DNA of 64,000 bases from Ideonella paludis (lineage in GTDB: Bacteria; Pseudomonadota; Gammaproteobacteria; Burkholderiales; Burkholderiaceae_C). The notes beneath the pieces are model-generated. The model was not told where the DNA came from and did no database searches. It saw only the letters and a program-made list of their open reading frames with translations. Position numbers and translations under genes: made by a program. The stretch is taken from positions 124,001-188,000 of the forward strand of contig NZ_JAGQDG010000009.1 in the NCBI RefSeq assembly GCF_018069865.1, in the 5' to 3' direction. Of the stretch, positions 16,984-25,366 are shown piece by piece; position 1 is the first letter of the stretch, and every line of letters starts with the position of its first letter.

Positions 16984-17976
16984 ATGCGCCCCATGCGCTT
17001 GATCGCTACCCTCTCCACGGCTGCCACTTTGCTGCTTGGCAGCGGGGCTGCCCACAGCGCGGAGTTCTTCTTCGCCCCCTATAAAGATGCCAGCCTGATG
17101 TTGGACCCTGCATCAGGCCGCATGCAACGCTTGGCCGGCCAGGCCGCCGCCCAGCTGCTGCAGCCGGATCTGCCCGCACTGATCTGGGCCTTCGCCACCG
17201 GTGAGTGCGGCCAAGAACGCTGGGGAGAGGTGGACACCGACCGCTTCGCCCAAGCCAATGTCGCCGCCTTTGTGCAAGCCCAGCGGCCTTATGTGGTGTC
17301 GACAGGCGGCGAAGCCGGCTCCTTCACCTGTGGCACCGATGCCGGTTTCGCTCAATTCCTGGCGCGTTATGACTCGCCTTTTCTGAAGGGCCTGGATTTC
17401 GACATCGAGCGCCAGCAGACCGCCGCCCAAATCGACGATCTGGTGCAGCGCGCGGCCGCGCTGCAGCGCCAACGCCCCGCGCTGCGCATCAGCTTCACCG
17501 TGGCCACCTACGCGGCCGCCAACGGCAGCCAGCAAAGCCTGAATCCCTTGGGCGAAACCGTGCTGCGCAGCCTGCGCCGCCACGGCTTTGATGCTGCCAT
17601 CCTGAACCTGATGGTGATGAACTATGGCCCGGCCCAGCCCGCGCACTGCGTGCTGCGGGAGGCGCACTGCGACATGGGCGCCTCGGCCCTGCAGGCCGCA
17701 CGCAATGTCAGCGGCAAGTACGGCGTGCCAATGAGCCGCATCGCGCTGACGCCGATGTTGGGTGAGAACGATGTGGCCCACAACGTCTTCACTCTGGCGG
17801 ACGCCCAGCGCCTGGCCCAGGAGGCCCGTGCGGCGGGTCTGGCGGGCTTGCACTATTGGTCACTGGACCGAGACCAGCCCTGTGCCGCAGGCGAGCCCCG
17901 CGTCAGCCCCCGCTGCCACGCCCTGCCTCAAGTCGCTCCGGGCCAGTTCTTCAAAGTGCTGCACACCGCGCCCTGA
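16984..17976 (+). CDS. Secreted GH18 family chitinase-like protein
   Basis: 330 residues with a signal peptide (MRLIATLSTAATLLLGSGAAHSA). The GH18 catalytic DxxDxDxE strand appears as LKGLDFDIE at about residues 136-144, with the acid/base Glu present. Other barrel elements include PALIWAFATG, VVSTGGEAG, LMVMNYGP and GLHYWSLDRD, as in small GH18 chitinases. It should release oligomers from chitin in the periplasm or outside the cell. No chitin-binding domain is visible. The start is uncertain among GTG 16972, ATG 16984 and ATG 16993; 16984 has a GAGAG stretch just upstream. Confidence 0.85.
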   Translation: MRPMRLIATLSTAATLLLGSGAAHSAEFFFAPYKDASLMLDPASGRMQRLAGQAAAQLLQPDLPALIWAFATGECGQERWGEVDTDRFAQANVAAFVQAQRPYVVSTGGEAGSFTCGTDAGFAQFLARYDSPFLKGLDFDIERQQTAAQIDDLVQRAAALQRQRPALRISFTVATYAAANGSQQSLNPLGETVLRSLRRHGFDAAILNLMVMNYGPAQPAHCVLREAHCDMGASALQAARNVSGKYGVPMSRIALTPMLGENDVAHNVFTLADAQRLAQEARAAGLAGLHYWSLDRDQPCAAGEPRVSPRCHALPQVAPGQFFKVLHTAP

Positions 17977-18036
17977 CGGCAGGGATCCTAGGGGACACCC
18001 GTATCGTGTCCGTTCGCGCCTGACCCTTATCATGGC

Positions 18037-18066
18037 TGTAAGCCCAGGGCAAACCCCTGGCTTACA
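18037..18066 (+). other. Strong hairpin in the 5' leader of the hydrolase-protease gene
   Basis: TGTAAGCC (18037-18044) pairs with GGCTTACA (18059-18066), and AGGG pairs with CCCT, with one bulged C and a five-base loop. It ends 28 bases before the GTG start and 16 bases before the ribosome site. It lacks a T-tract, so a DNA operator or RNA control element is as likely as a terminator for the GH18 gene. Confidence 0.6.
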
Positions 18067-18094
18067 AACCACAACAACATGATGAGGAACGGGC

Positions 18095-20398
18095 GTGGGA
18101 CGTGTAGCGAGTAAGGGAGCCGAGCCGGGCGAGCCCGTGTTGATCTACATCCACGGCATCGGCCACCAAGCCCCAGCGCATCAGCTCAAAGCCCGTTGGG
18201 ACCTGGCCGTGGCTGGCCGAGAGCTGCAAGACGACAGCGCAATGGCTTATTGGGCGGATTTGCTCCATGCCAGCGACGACAGCGCAGCGGCGGCTGGGGC
18301 AACGCTCAGCGCCCGCAGCAAGACTGTGGATGTCGCCGCCTTGCTGCAAGCGCGAGATCTGGCCTCCAACCCGGATGCAGTGGCGCTGGCCCGGAACCTG
18401 ATGACCCGCCTGGGCGCCGCAGACACGGCATCTGGTCGTGTCGGCCGCAAAGTCTTGCCCCTGCCGTCCTGGGCGCGCAAGCCCATCAGCCGCGTCTTTT
18501 TGACCGCCTTCTTGGGCGATGTGGCGGCCTACTTCTTTGGCCAACAAGGAGGCCGCCCGCTGCGTGAGGTGGCTCAAGAGCGGCTGCGCGCTCAGCTCAT
18601 CGCCGCCAAAGGCCGCCCCATCACCTTGGTGGCGCACAGCCTGGGCTCGGTCATCGCTTTTGAGGTCCTGAGCCAACTCCGCACTGAAGACGGTGTGAAA
18701 CTGGAGACCTTCATCACCCTGGGCTCTCCTCTGGGCCTCGATGAAATCCAAGACTTTCTGCAGCCCCAGGGCTTGAAGGTGCCGGCCGTCGTCAAACACT
18801 GGATCAACTTTGCAGACCCGCTGGACCCGGTCGCCGCCGACAAGGCCGTGACCGCTGACTTTGCTCCGCAGCGCGGCGTGAGCGTGGTCTTGAAGGACGA
18901 ACTCATCCTGAATCGCCAGAGCCAGCAGCTTTGGGGCTTCAACCCCCATGCCGCCGAAGGCTATCTGGCCCACCCCTGGGTGCGGCGCGCCATCCATGCG
19001 TCCGCCCGCATGGACTCCATGGCCCGCTTTGTGATGGCCCGTGACGTGGCCGAGCGCCTGGCCGCAGCGCCTGAGGTGCGGCACCCGGTGCTGATTGAAG
19101 TGCTGGAGCCAGGCTATGGTGCCTTGGGCGAGAGCGACAAGGCCACGCGAGACATGGAGTCAAAGCTCAAGGCCGCAGACACGCTGCAAGGACGGGTGCA
19201 ACAAACGGCCGAGCGACTGAGTGAGCTGCTCGAAGAAATGCAGCATGACCCCGCCGCGGCCCGCATCGACCTGCTGCGGCGCTTTGTGGCGGCGCACCTC
19301 ACGGCTGATGAGCTGGCCCGGGTGGCCCAAGATCACGCGAACCTGCGGGTCTATGCCGTTTGGCGCAGTGCCACCAAGCGCCGGCTCACCGACCGCCGCT
19401 CGCATGCCGTCATCAAGTCGGATGCCGCGCTGACCAGCTTTGGCGCTGACGGGCACAAAGTGACGTGGGCCGTATTGGACACCGGCATCCAGGCCAACCA
19501 CCCGCACTTTAAGAACACCCCGCTCAAGGTTTACGACTGCACGCGCGTCGGCCCACCCGTGCTGGTCAAGGCGGCCACCGACAAGAACGGCCACGGCACC
19601 CACGTCAGCGGCATCATCGCCGGCGCTGCGGCATCGCCCAAAAGCGCGAAGCCCGACGCTGAGCCTGTCCCACGCGGCATCGCCCCGGCGGCGGCCCTGG
19701 TGGTCTACAAGGTGCTGGACGACCAAGGCCAGGGCGAAGATGCCTGGATCATCAAGGCCATGGACCACATTGCCCAGACCAATGCCAACCGCGCCGAAGG
19801 CTTGGCCATCCATGGCGTGAACCTTTCTCTGGGCGGACCCTTTGATCCGACCGTCTATGGCTGTGGCTTCTCACCGCTGTGTGCCGAGCTGCGCCGCCTC
19901 TGGCGCGACGGCGTTCTGGCCGTGGTGGCCTGCGGCAATGAGGGCTTGCTGCAGGTCAGCACACCCGACGGCGTGGCCGACCTTTACAGCCCCATGTCGG
20001 TGGGCGACCCGGCCAACCTGGAAGAGTGCATCGCCGTGGGTTCGGTCCATGCCGACAAGCCCCACCTCTACGGCGTCTCCAGCTTTTCGTCCCGCGGCCC
20101 CACCGCCGACGGCCGCCCCAAGCCCGATGTGGTGGCCCCTGGCGAGCGCATCCTCTCTTGCAACGCCCGCTGGAAGGGCCAAGGCCAAGTCCCCTACATC
20201 CAGGAAAGCGGCACCAGCATGGCCGCCCCCCATGTCAGCGGCCTGCTCGCCGCCTTTCTGTCCGTCCGCCGCGAGTTCATTGGCCGCCCGGACGAGGTGA
20301 AGAAGATTCTGCTCAACACCTGCGTGGACATCGGGCGGGATCGGTATCACCAGGGCAAGGGGATTCCGAACTTGATGCAGATGTTGTTGACGGTGTAG
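18095..20398 (+). CDS. Alpha/beta-hydrolase fused to subtilisin-like (S8) serine protease, cytoplasmic
   Basis: 767 residues with no signal peptide or membrane segment. Residues 1 to about 310 are an alpha/beta-hydrolase/lipase-like domain: LIYIHGIGHQ at the start (oxyanion loop) and VAHSLGS with the nucleophile Ser182. A helical linker (about 330-430) follows. The C-terminal half is an S8 protease with the full triad: Asp462 in AVLDTGIQANHP, His500 in GHGTHVSG and Ser708 in GTSMAAPHVSG; the oxyanion Asn is likely in VACGNEG. No propeptide is seen between the domains. Two complete serine-hydrolase active sites in one intracellular chain are unusual. The GTG start has GAGGAA six bases upstream. 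Nearby genes give no clue to function; a stress, lipid-modifying or conflict role are all possible. Confidence 0.85.
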   Translation: MGRVASKGAEPGEPVLIYIHGIGHQAPAHQLKARWDLAVAGRELQDDSAMAYWADLLHASDDSAAAAGATLSARSKTVDVAALLQARDLASNPDAVALARNLMTRLGAADTASGRVGRKVLPLPSWARKPISRVFLTAFLGDVAAYFFGQQGGRPLREVAQERLRAQLIAAKGRPITLVAHSLGSVIAFEVLSQLRTEDGVKLETFITLGSPLGLDEIQDFLQPQGLKVPAVVKHWINFADPLDPVAADKAVTADFAPQRGVSVVLKDELILNRQSQQLWGFNPHAAEGYLAHPWVRRAIHASARMDSMARFVMARDVAERLAAAPEVRHPVLIEVLEPGYGALGESDKATRDMESKLKAADTLQGRVQQTAERLSELLEEMQHDPAAARIDLLRRFVAAHLTADELARVAQDHANLRVYAVWRSATKRRLTDRRSHAVIKSDAALTSFGADGHKVTWAVLDTGIQANHPHFKNTPLKVYDCTRVGPPVLVKAATDKNGHGTHVSGIIAGAAASPKSAKPDAEPVPRGIAPAAALVVYKVLDDQGQGEDAWIIKAMDHIAQTNANRAEGLAIHGVNLSLGGPFDPTVYGCGFSPLCAELRRLWRDGVLAVVACGNEGLLQVSTPDGVADLYSPMSVGDPANLEECIAVGSVHADKPHLYGVSSFSSRGPTADGRPKPDVVAPGERILSCNARWKGQGQVPYIQESGTSMAAPHVSGLLAAFLSVRREFIGRPDEVKKILLNTCVDIGRDRYHQGKGIPNLMQMLLTV

Positions 20399-20407
20399 CC
20401 CTACACC
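20392..20407. repeat. Short palindrome across the stop codon of the hydrolase-protease gene
   Basis: GGTGTAG/CTACACC arms separated by two bases, containing the TAG stop. Possibly part of a weak terminator or an operator for the two-component genes that follow. Confidence 0.35.
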
Positions 20408-20450
20408 CGGCCTGCGGTTACCCCGCCTGCCCAGCACCGCCGCCGTGCAT

Positions 20451-20464
20451 TAAGCTCTCGTTCA
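20451..20464 (+). promoter_or_regulatory. -10-like TAAGCT seven bases before the response-regulator ATG (possible leaderless start)
   Basis: The string TTAAGCT-N2-CGTTCATGAA occurs here and again at 21196-21213 with the same seven-base gap between TAAGCT and ATG. There is no ribosome site before the ATG at 20464. A -10 element at this distance would put transcription initiation on the A of ATG. Confidence 0.4.
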
Positions 20465-21147
20465 TGAACCTTCTCCTTGCTGAAGACGATGCCATCTTGT
20501 CGGACGCCCTGTCGGCCCAGTTGCGGGCGGTGGGCTTTGCGGTGGAGCATGCGCCCAATGGGGCGGTGGCGGAGTTTTTGTTGTTGAAGCAGGCCTTTGA
20601 TGTGGCCGTGCTGGATTTGGGCTTGCCCATGGTGGATGGGCTGACGGTGCTCAAGCGCGTGCGCCTGGCCAAACCGGACTTGCCGGTGCTGGTGCTGACG
20701 GCGGCCGACAGCCTGGAGTCGCGCGTCGCGGGGCTCAATGCCGGCGCGGATGACTACCTGACCAAGCCCTTTGACTTCCCCGAGCTAGAGGCTCGCCTGC
20801 GCGCCTTGCTGCGGCGCGCCCGCAGCAACCCCACGGCCGGCGCCGCCAATGCGGCGCAATGGGGCAAGCTGAGTTTTGAGCGGGACACGCGACGCGCCAG
20901 CATCGACGGCGAGCCGCTGGACCTGAGCCCGCGTGAATGGATGCTCTTGGACCTGCTGCTGGGCCAGCGCGACAAGGTGGTCACCAAAGAGCAGATCGCC
21001 ACCGCTTGGGGCTCAGACCCGTCCGAAGCGGCCAGCCCGGGCTCCATCGAGGTCTACATCCACCGCCTGCGCCGCAAGCTGGAGACCTCGGGCTTGGCCA
21101 TCCGCACCGTGCGGGGGCTGGGCTATCTGCTGGAGTCGAATGACTGA
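20464..21147 (+). CDS. OmpR/PmrA-type response regulator
   Basis: 227 residues. The receiver domain starts LLLAEDDAILSDAL and has the phospho-acceptor Asp51 in VLDLGLP, a Thr in VLTAAD and the conserved Lys in YLTKPFD. The C-terminal winged helix shows LSPREWMLLDLLL and VEVYIHRLRRKL-type recognition helix residues (IEVYIHRLRRKLE) and the terminal TVRGLGYLLE. It resembles the QseB/TctD/PmrA group. Together with the kinase at 21257 it forms a two-component system directly upstream of a porin-ABC sugar uptake operon. Its likely targets are the TTAA direct repeats at 22685-22737. Confidence 0.93.
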   Translation: MNLLLAEDDAILSDALSAQLRAVGFAVEHAPNGAVAEFLLLKQAFDVAVLDLGLPMVDGLTVLKRVRLAKPDLPVLVLTAADSLESRVAGLNAGADDYLTKPFDFPELEARLRALLRRARSNPTAGAANAAQWGKLSFERDTRRASIDGEPLDLSPREWMLLDLLLGQRDKVVTKEQIATAWGSDPSEAASPGSIEVYIHRLRRKLETSGLAIRTVRGLGYLLESND

Positions 21148-21209
21148 GCCCGCAGGGCAGAAGCAGCTCCGGCTGGCAGCGCGCACCGGGCTTTGTTAAG
21201 CTAGCGTTC

Positions 21210-21260
21210 ATGAATTTGAACCCCCCAGCCGCCGGTCCCGCTGAGGAGGCCCAGCGGTGA
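21210..21260 (+). CDS. Short leader ORF coupled to the sensor-kinase start
   Basis: A 16-codon ORF (MNLN... to EAEQR-type end) starts at ATG 21210 and its TGA overlaps the GTG of the kinase gene. Its start region TTAAGCT-N2-CGTTCATGAA copies that of the response-regulator gene upstream. The ORF contains the kinase ribosome site (GAGGAGG), so translating it could affect kinase synthesis. It may equally be a relic of local duplication with no peptide function. Confidence 0.35.
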   Translation: MNLNPPAAGPAEEAQR

Positions 21261-22699
21261 CCCGCCCCAGCCTGCTGCGCCCGCATTCGCTGCGGCGCCA
21301 GTTGTTGCTGTGGCTGCTGGTGCCGCAGGCGGTGCTCTGGCTGGCCGGGGCTTTTGGCAGCTATGTGCTGGCCGCCCGCTACACCAACCAGGCCATCGAT
21401 GCCAGTCTGACCCAAGCCACGCGTTCGCTGGCGCGGCAGGTCAAGCCCATGGGCAACGGGCTGTTCATCGACTTTCCGCGGGCGGCCCAAGACATCATTG
21501 AATCGGACCCCGAGGACCGGGTCTATTACATGGTCAGCACGCCGCCAGGCCAGTTCATTCTGGGCAATCAGAACCTCACCTTGCCTGAGGTCAAAGGCAC
21601 GCCCCGCCTGAACGAGCCGCTGCTGTATGACGGCCGGGTGGATGACAAGCCTGTGCGCCTGGCCGCGCTGTTCCTGGCCTATGGCGATGAAGACCAGCCG
21701 CGCCAGACCATGCTGGTGCAAGTGGCGCGCGGGCTCAAGAGCCGCGAGACCCTGGCCACCGAGATCCTGCGCGACATTGCCCTGCCGCTGTCCGCGCTGA
21801 TGGTGCTGATGTCCATGATCGTCTGGGCGGGCATCCGGGCAGGCTTGGCGCCGCTGGAGCGCATGCGCAAGCAGGTAGAGGTGCGCGCACCTCATGACCT
21901 GGCGCCCGTGCAGTTGGAGACCGCCCCTACCGAGCTGCACTCACTGGTGGTGGCCTTGAACAGCCTGCTGGCCGCCGTGCAAAGCAGCATGGCCGCACAG
22001 CGCCGCTTCATCAGCGATGCGGCGCATCAGCTGCGCACCCCTTTGGCGGGGCTGAAGAGCCAAACGGAGTTGGCGCTGAAGGAGGCGCAAGACCCAGCCC
22101 TCAGAACCCGCCTGGAGCGGGTGCACCAAAGCGCCTCGCGCAGCGCCCACTTGGTGACCCAGTTGCTGACGCTGGCGCGGGCCGAGCCCGAGTCCCATGC
22201 GGCCTTGGGCCGCACCCACTTTGACCTGGCGCGCCTGGCCCAAGAGGTCACCGCCGACATGGTGCCGCGCGCCTTGAAGGCCGGTGTGGACTTGGGGCTG
22301 AGCGAGGACAGCTCGGACGTCGCGCTGCCCGTCCACGGCCATGCCTTGCTCATCAAAGAGGCGCTGGTGAACGTGATCGACAACGCCATCCGCTATGCCG
22401 GCCGTGGCAGCGAGGTGACCGTGCGGGCCCATGCCCAAGGTGCTTGGGCCGTGCTGGACGTGGACGACAGCGGCCCTGGCATTGAGGCCGCCCAGCACGA
22501 GGCCGTGTTTGAGCGCTTTGTGCGCCTGAGTGCGGGGACCGCAAGCCCTGGGCTGAACGACGACGGCTGCGGCCTGGGCTTGGCCATCGTGAAGGAGATC
22601 ATCGAGCGCCATGCCGGCACCGTAGGGCTGCAAAGCCTGGACCCTCAGGGTCTGCGCGTTTCCTTACAACTCCCCAAAGCTTCATTAACAACACATTAA
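21257..22699 (+). CDS. Two-component sensor histidine kinase, TctE/QseC-like
   Basis: 480 residues. One transmembrane helix lies at about residues 15-40 and another near 175-195; between them is a 2CSK_N-type periplasmic sensor region. HisKA contains SDAAHQLRTPLAG (His257), followed by N-box ALVNVIDNAIRYA, D-box DVDDSGPGI and G-box GCGLGLAIVKEI. It should autophosphorylate and pass phosphate to the regulator encoded 109 bases upstream. The GTG start at 21257 is supported by a GAGGAGG ribosome site ending eight bases before it. By position it probably senses sugar or a periplasmic sugar-binding event, much as GltS/GltR controls glucose uptake in pseudomonads, but orthology is not shown. Confidence 0.92.
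   Translation: MTRPSLLRPHSLRRQLLLWLLVPQAVLWLAGAFGSYVLAARYTNQAIDASLTQATRSLARQVKPMGNGLFIDFPRAAQDIIESDPEDRVYYMVSTPPGQFILGNQNLTLPEVKGTPRLNEPLLYDGRVDDKPVRLAALFLAYGDEDQPRQTMLVQVARGLKSRETLATEILRDIALPLSALMVLMSMIVWAGIRAGLAPLERMRKQVEVRAPHDLAPVQLETAPTELHSLVVALNSLLAAVQSSMAAQRRFISDAAHQLRTPLAGLKSQTELALKEAQDPALRTRLERVHQSASRSAHLVTQLLTLARAEPESHAALGRTHFDLARLAQEVTADMVPRALKAGVDLGLSEDSSDVALPVHGHALLIKEALVNVIDNAIRYAGRGSEVTVRAHAQGAWAVLDVDDSGPGIEAAQHEAVFERFVRLSAGTASPGLNDDGCGLGLAIVKEIIERHAGTVGLQSLDPQGLRVSLQLPKASLTTH
22685..22699 (+). promoter_or_regulatory. TTAA-N7-TTAA direct repeat, distal box of the porin promoter
   Basis: Two TTAA units 11 bases apart, matching the layout of PmrA/QseB-type boxes. It overlaps the kinase stop codon. 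A second copy lies 38 bases downstream. Confidence 0.5.
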
Positions 22700-22722
22700 G
22701 GTTAGTACCTATCTTTAATTTA

Positions 22723-22737
22723 TTAATGTCTCTTTAA
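22723..22737 (+). promoter_or_regulatory. TTAA-N7-TTAA direct repeat, proximal box of the porin promoter
   Basis: Same 11-base spacing as the distal box, set in an unusually AT-rich stretch (22681-22740) that contrasts with the GC-rich surroundings. It is 70 bases before the porin ATG and is the natural place for the adjacent OmpR-type regulator to act. Confidence 0.55.
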
Positions 22738-22806
22738 CATTGCATTCGTGCTGCACAACAGCGGCCGAGGGCACCCGCCCTTCCACCATGCAACTTGGAG
22801 ACATTG

Positions 22807-24000
22807 ATGACCTTCCTCGCACGAACCCTGTTGTCGTCTGCGGCCCTGTTGGGCCTGGGCGCGGTGTCCATGAGCGCCCAGGCGCTGGACTACAGCGGCT
22901 ACTTCCGCGGTGGCCCCGGCGCCACCCAATCTGGCACGGCGCGCGCCTGCTACCACTTGAACGACGGCGCGGGCAACGGCATTGCGCGCGGCCTGAACTA
23001 CCGCCTGGGCAATGAGTGCGACATCTACGGCGAGTTCCAGATCGACCAGAAGTACGTCAAGGACGGCATCGAGTACAGCGGCACCATCATGGTCAACCAC
23101 TACTCCAACCAGACCGACCAAAACGGCAGCGGCTTCAACTTCGAGCAGCTCTATGCGGAGGCCAAGGGCTTTGACGTGATGCCCGAAGCCACCTTCTGGG
23201 TCGGCAAAGCGCGGGGCCGTCGTGGTGATGTGCACATCGTCGACTGGTTCTTCACCGACATGAAGGGCGTGGGCGCCGGCGTGAAGGGCATTGGCGTGGG
23301 CAGTGGCAAGCTGGGCTTTGCTTGGTACAAGACCGACGGCGACCAAACCAAGCCGGGTAACCGCCTGAATGTGGAAGTGCTGGGCTTGAACAGCAACGAG
23401 AACGGCAAAGCCAACCTCTTCTTCACCGCCACCAAGGGTCAATTCAATGGCGGCACCGGTGGCTTCGGCGCCAGCCTGCGCCATGACCAGTCCAAGCTCT
23501 TTGGCACCAGCCTCTCCAACACCTTGTGGCTGCAAGTAGCCACCGGCTCCACCAGCCTGGAGTCGAACTTTGGCGACCTGACCCGCAAGGCCTCGGCCAA
23601 GAGCCTGCGCATTGTGGAGAGCATCAACTGGCAGTCGGGCGCCTTCGGCGGCCAAGCCATTGCGCTCTTGGGCAGCTCTGAAGACAACGACGGCAAGAAG
23701 ACCACCGCCTCCACCTTGGGGGGCCGGGTGTCTTATGGCCTGAGCAAGAACTTCAAAATGGTGGCCGAAGCCGGCGTGTCGCAGTACAAACCTGAAGGGG
23801 GCGAAACCGCCCGCCTGACCAAAGTGACGCTGGCTCCGACGCTGTCGATCAACAGCGACTTCTGGAGCCGACCCGAGCTGCGCCTGTATGTGACCCACGG
23901 TCAATGGAACAAGGCCGCCGGTAACGTCACTGGCCAAGCGGGCTTCGCGGACAAGACCTCGGGAACCAGCTATGGTGCTCAAGTCGAGTGGTGGTTCTGA
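22807..24000 (+). CDS. LamB-type carbohydrate porin
   Basis: 397 residues with signal peptide (FLARTLLSSAALLGLGAVSMSAQA). The mature protein starts LDYSGYFRGGPGATQ, the maltoporin-type N-terminus, contains a Cys pair in the early loops (RACYHL, NECDIYG), VGKARGRRGDVHIVDWFF and alternating beta-strand patterns, and ends in the outer-membrane signature VEWWF with terminal Phe. It should let sugars diffuse through the outer membrane to the binding protein encoded next. The start at 22807 has GGAG six bases upstream. The sugar is not set by sequence; glucose, mannose or their oligomers fit the operon. Confidence 0.9.
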   Translation: MTFLARTLLSSAALLGLGAVSMSAQALDYSGYFRGGPGATQSGTARACYHLNDGAGNGIARGLNYRLGNECDIYGEFQIDQKYVKDGIEYSGTIMVNHYSNQTDQNGSGFNFEQLYAEAKGFDVMPEATFWVGKARGRRGDVHIVDWFFTDMKGVGAGVKGIGVGSGKLGFAWYKTDGDQTKPGNRLNVEVLGLNSNENGKANLFFTATKGQFNGGTGGFGASLRHDQSKLFGTSLSNTLWLQVATGSTSLESNFGDLTRKASAKSLRIVESINWQSGAFGGQAIALLGSSEDNDGKKTTASTLGGRVSYGLSKNFKMVAEAGVSQYKPEGGETARLTKVTLAPTLSINSDFWSRPELRLYVTHGQWNKAAGNVTGQAGFADKTSGTSYGAQVEWWF

Positions 24001-24023
24001 ATCAACAACATAAGGAGACTGAC

Positions 24024-25277
24024 ATGACGAAGACGCTCAATCTGCACGCCTTGGCCCTGGGTGCACTGATGACCTGCGCGGCTGCGGCCCAAGCTGGTGA
24101 AGTGGAAGTGCTGCACTGGTGGACCGCCGGTGGCGAGGCCAAAGCCGCTGCCGCCCTGAAGGCCACCTTGCAAGCCAAAGGCCACACCTGGAAAGACTTT
24201 GCCGTGGCCGGTGGCGGCGGCGACTCCGCGATGACGGTGCTGAAGTCGCGCGTGGTCTCGGGCAATGCCCCGGCTGCGGCGCAAATCAAAGGCCCCTCGC
24301 TGCAAGAGTGGGCTCGCGAAGGTGTGCTGGCCAATATGGACGATGTGGCCAAGGCCGAGAAGTGGGATGAGTCCCTGCCCAAGGTCGTCAGCGACATCAT
24401 GAAGTACAAGGGCAACTACATCGCCGCGCCGGTTAATGTGCACCGCGTCAACTGGCTCTGGGCCAACCCGGAAGCCTTCAAAAAGGCCGGCGCCAAGGTG
24501 CCGACCAACTGGGACGAGTTCTTCGTCGCCGCAGAGGCCCTAAAGAAGGCCGGCATCACCCCGGTGGCGCATGGCGGCCAGAACTGGCAAGACTTCACCA
24601 CCTTCGAGGCCGTGGCCTTGGGGGTCGGTGGTGTCGAGTTCTACAAAAAGGCCCTGGTGCAACTGGACCCGGCCACGCTGAACAGCCCGACCATGGAAAA
24701 CGTGCTGAGCACCTTCAAAAAGGTGAAGAGCTACACCGACAAGAACGCCCCTGGGCGCGACTGGAATCTGGCCACGGCCATGGTGATCAAGGGTGAAGCC
24801 GGCATGCAGATCATGGGCGATTGGGCCAAGGGCGAGTTCATTGCGGCAGGCAAGGCGCCGGGCAAAGATTTTGTCTGCGCCCCGGCCCCCGGCACGGCCA
24901 AGAGCTTCACCTTCAACGTCGATTCGTTCGCGCTGTTCAAGCTGAAGAACGACGCCAATGTGAAGGCCCAGAAGGACTTGGCCACCGCCATCATGTCGCC
25001 CGAATTCCAGGAGCTGTTCAACCTGAACAAGGGTTCTATCCCGGTGCGCTTGGGCATGAAGATGGACAAGTTCGACGACTGCGCCAAGACCTCGTCGGCC
25101 GACTTTGTGGCCACGGCCAAGACGGGCGCTTTGGTGCCCTCGATCGCCCACGGCATGGCAGTGCCCTCGGCCGCTGAAGGCGCCATCAAAGACGCGGTGA
25201 GCCAGTTCTGGAACACCGACAAGATGACGCCCAAGGACGCCATGGCCAAGATCGTGGCTGCCGCCAAGACCAAGTAA
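24024..25277 (+). CDS. gtsA: ABC sugar-binding protein, glucose/mannose (GtsA) type
   Basis: 417 residues with signal peptide (HALALGALMTCAAAAQAGE). The mature start VEVLHWWTAGGEAKAAAALK and the downstream GGGGDSAMTVLKSRV, WDEFFVAAEALKKAG, GQNWQDFTTFEAV and GDWAKGEF are features of the cluster-1 sugar-binding proteins related to Pseudomonas GtsA and Thermus glucose/mannose-binding protein. It should capture a monosaccharide in the periplasm and deliver it to the two permeases. 23 bases after the porin stop, with AGGAG ribosome site at 24013. Confidence 0.92.
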   Translation: MTKTLNLHALALGALMTCAAAAQAGEVEVLHWWTAGGEAKAAAALKATLQAKGHTWKDFAVAGGGGDSAMTVLKSRVVSGNAPAAAQIKGPSLQEWAREGVLANMDDVAKAEKWDESLPKVVSDIMKYKGNYIAAPVNVHRVNWLWANPEAFKKAGAKVPTNWDEFFVAAEALKKAGITPVAHGGQNWQDFTTFEAVALGVGGVEFYKKALVQLDPATLNSPTMENVLSTFKKVKSYTDKNAPGRDWNLATAMVIKGEAGMQIMGDWAKGEFIAAGKAPGKDFVCAPAPGTAKSFTFNVDSFALFKLKNDANVKAQKDLATAIMSPEFQELFNLNKGSIPVRLGMKMDKFDDCAKTSSADFVATAKTGALVPSIAHGMAVPSAAEGAIKDAVSQFWNTDKMTPKDAMAKIVAAAKTK

Positions 25278-25366
25278 GTGTCTTGCACGGGGCACCTCGT
25301 CTGGGGTGCCCCTCCCTATCACCTGCTGCTCGCCCCTTGGGGCGGGCGGCTTGAGACCAGCGGCCC

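Noticed and set aside
14100-17027. Minus-strand 975-codon open frame
   Set aside because: It is the antisense shadow of the TonB-dependent receptor; the residues are low-complexity His/Gly/Val patterns produced by third-position GC bias, with no domain.
18095-20398. Defence island around the hydrolase-protease fusion
   Set aside because: Neighbours are chitin and sugar-uptake genes; no nuclease, toxin, integrase or phage gene is near, so a defence role has no context support.
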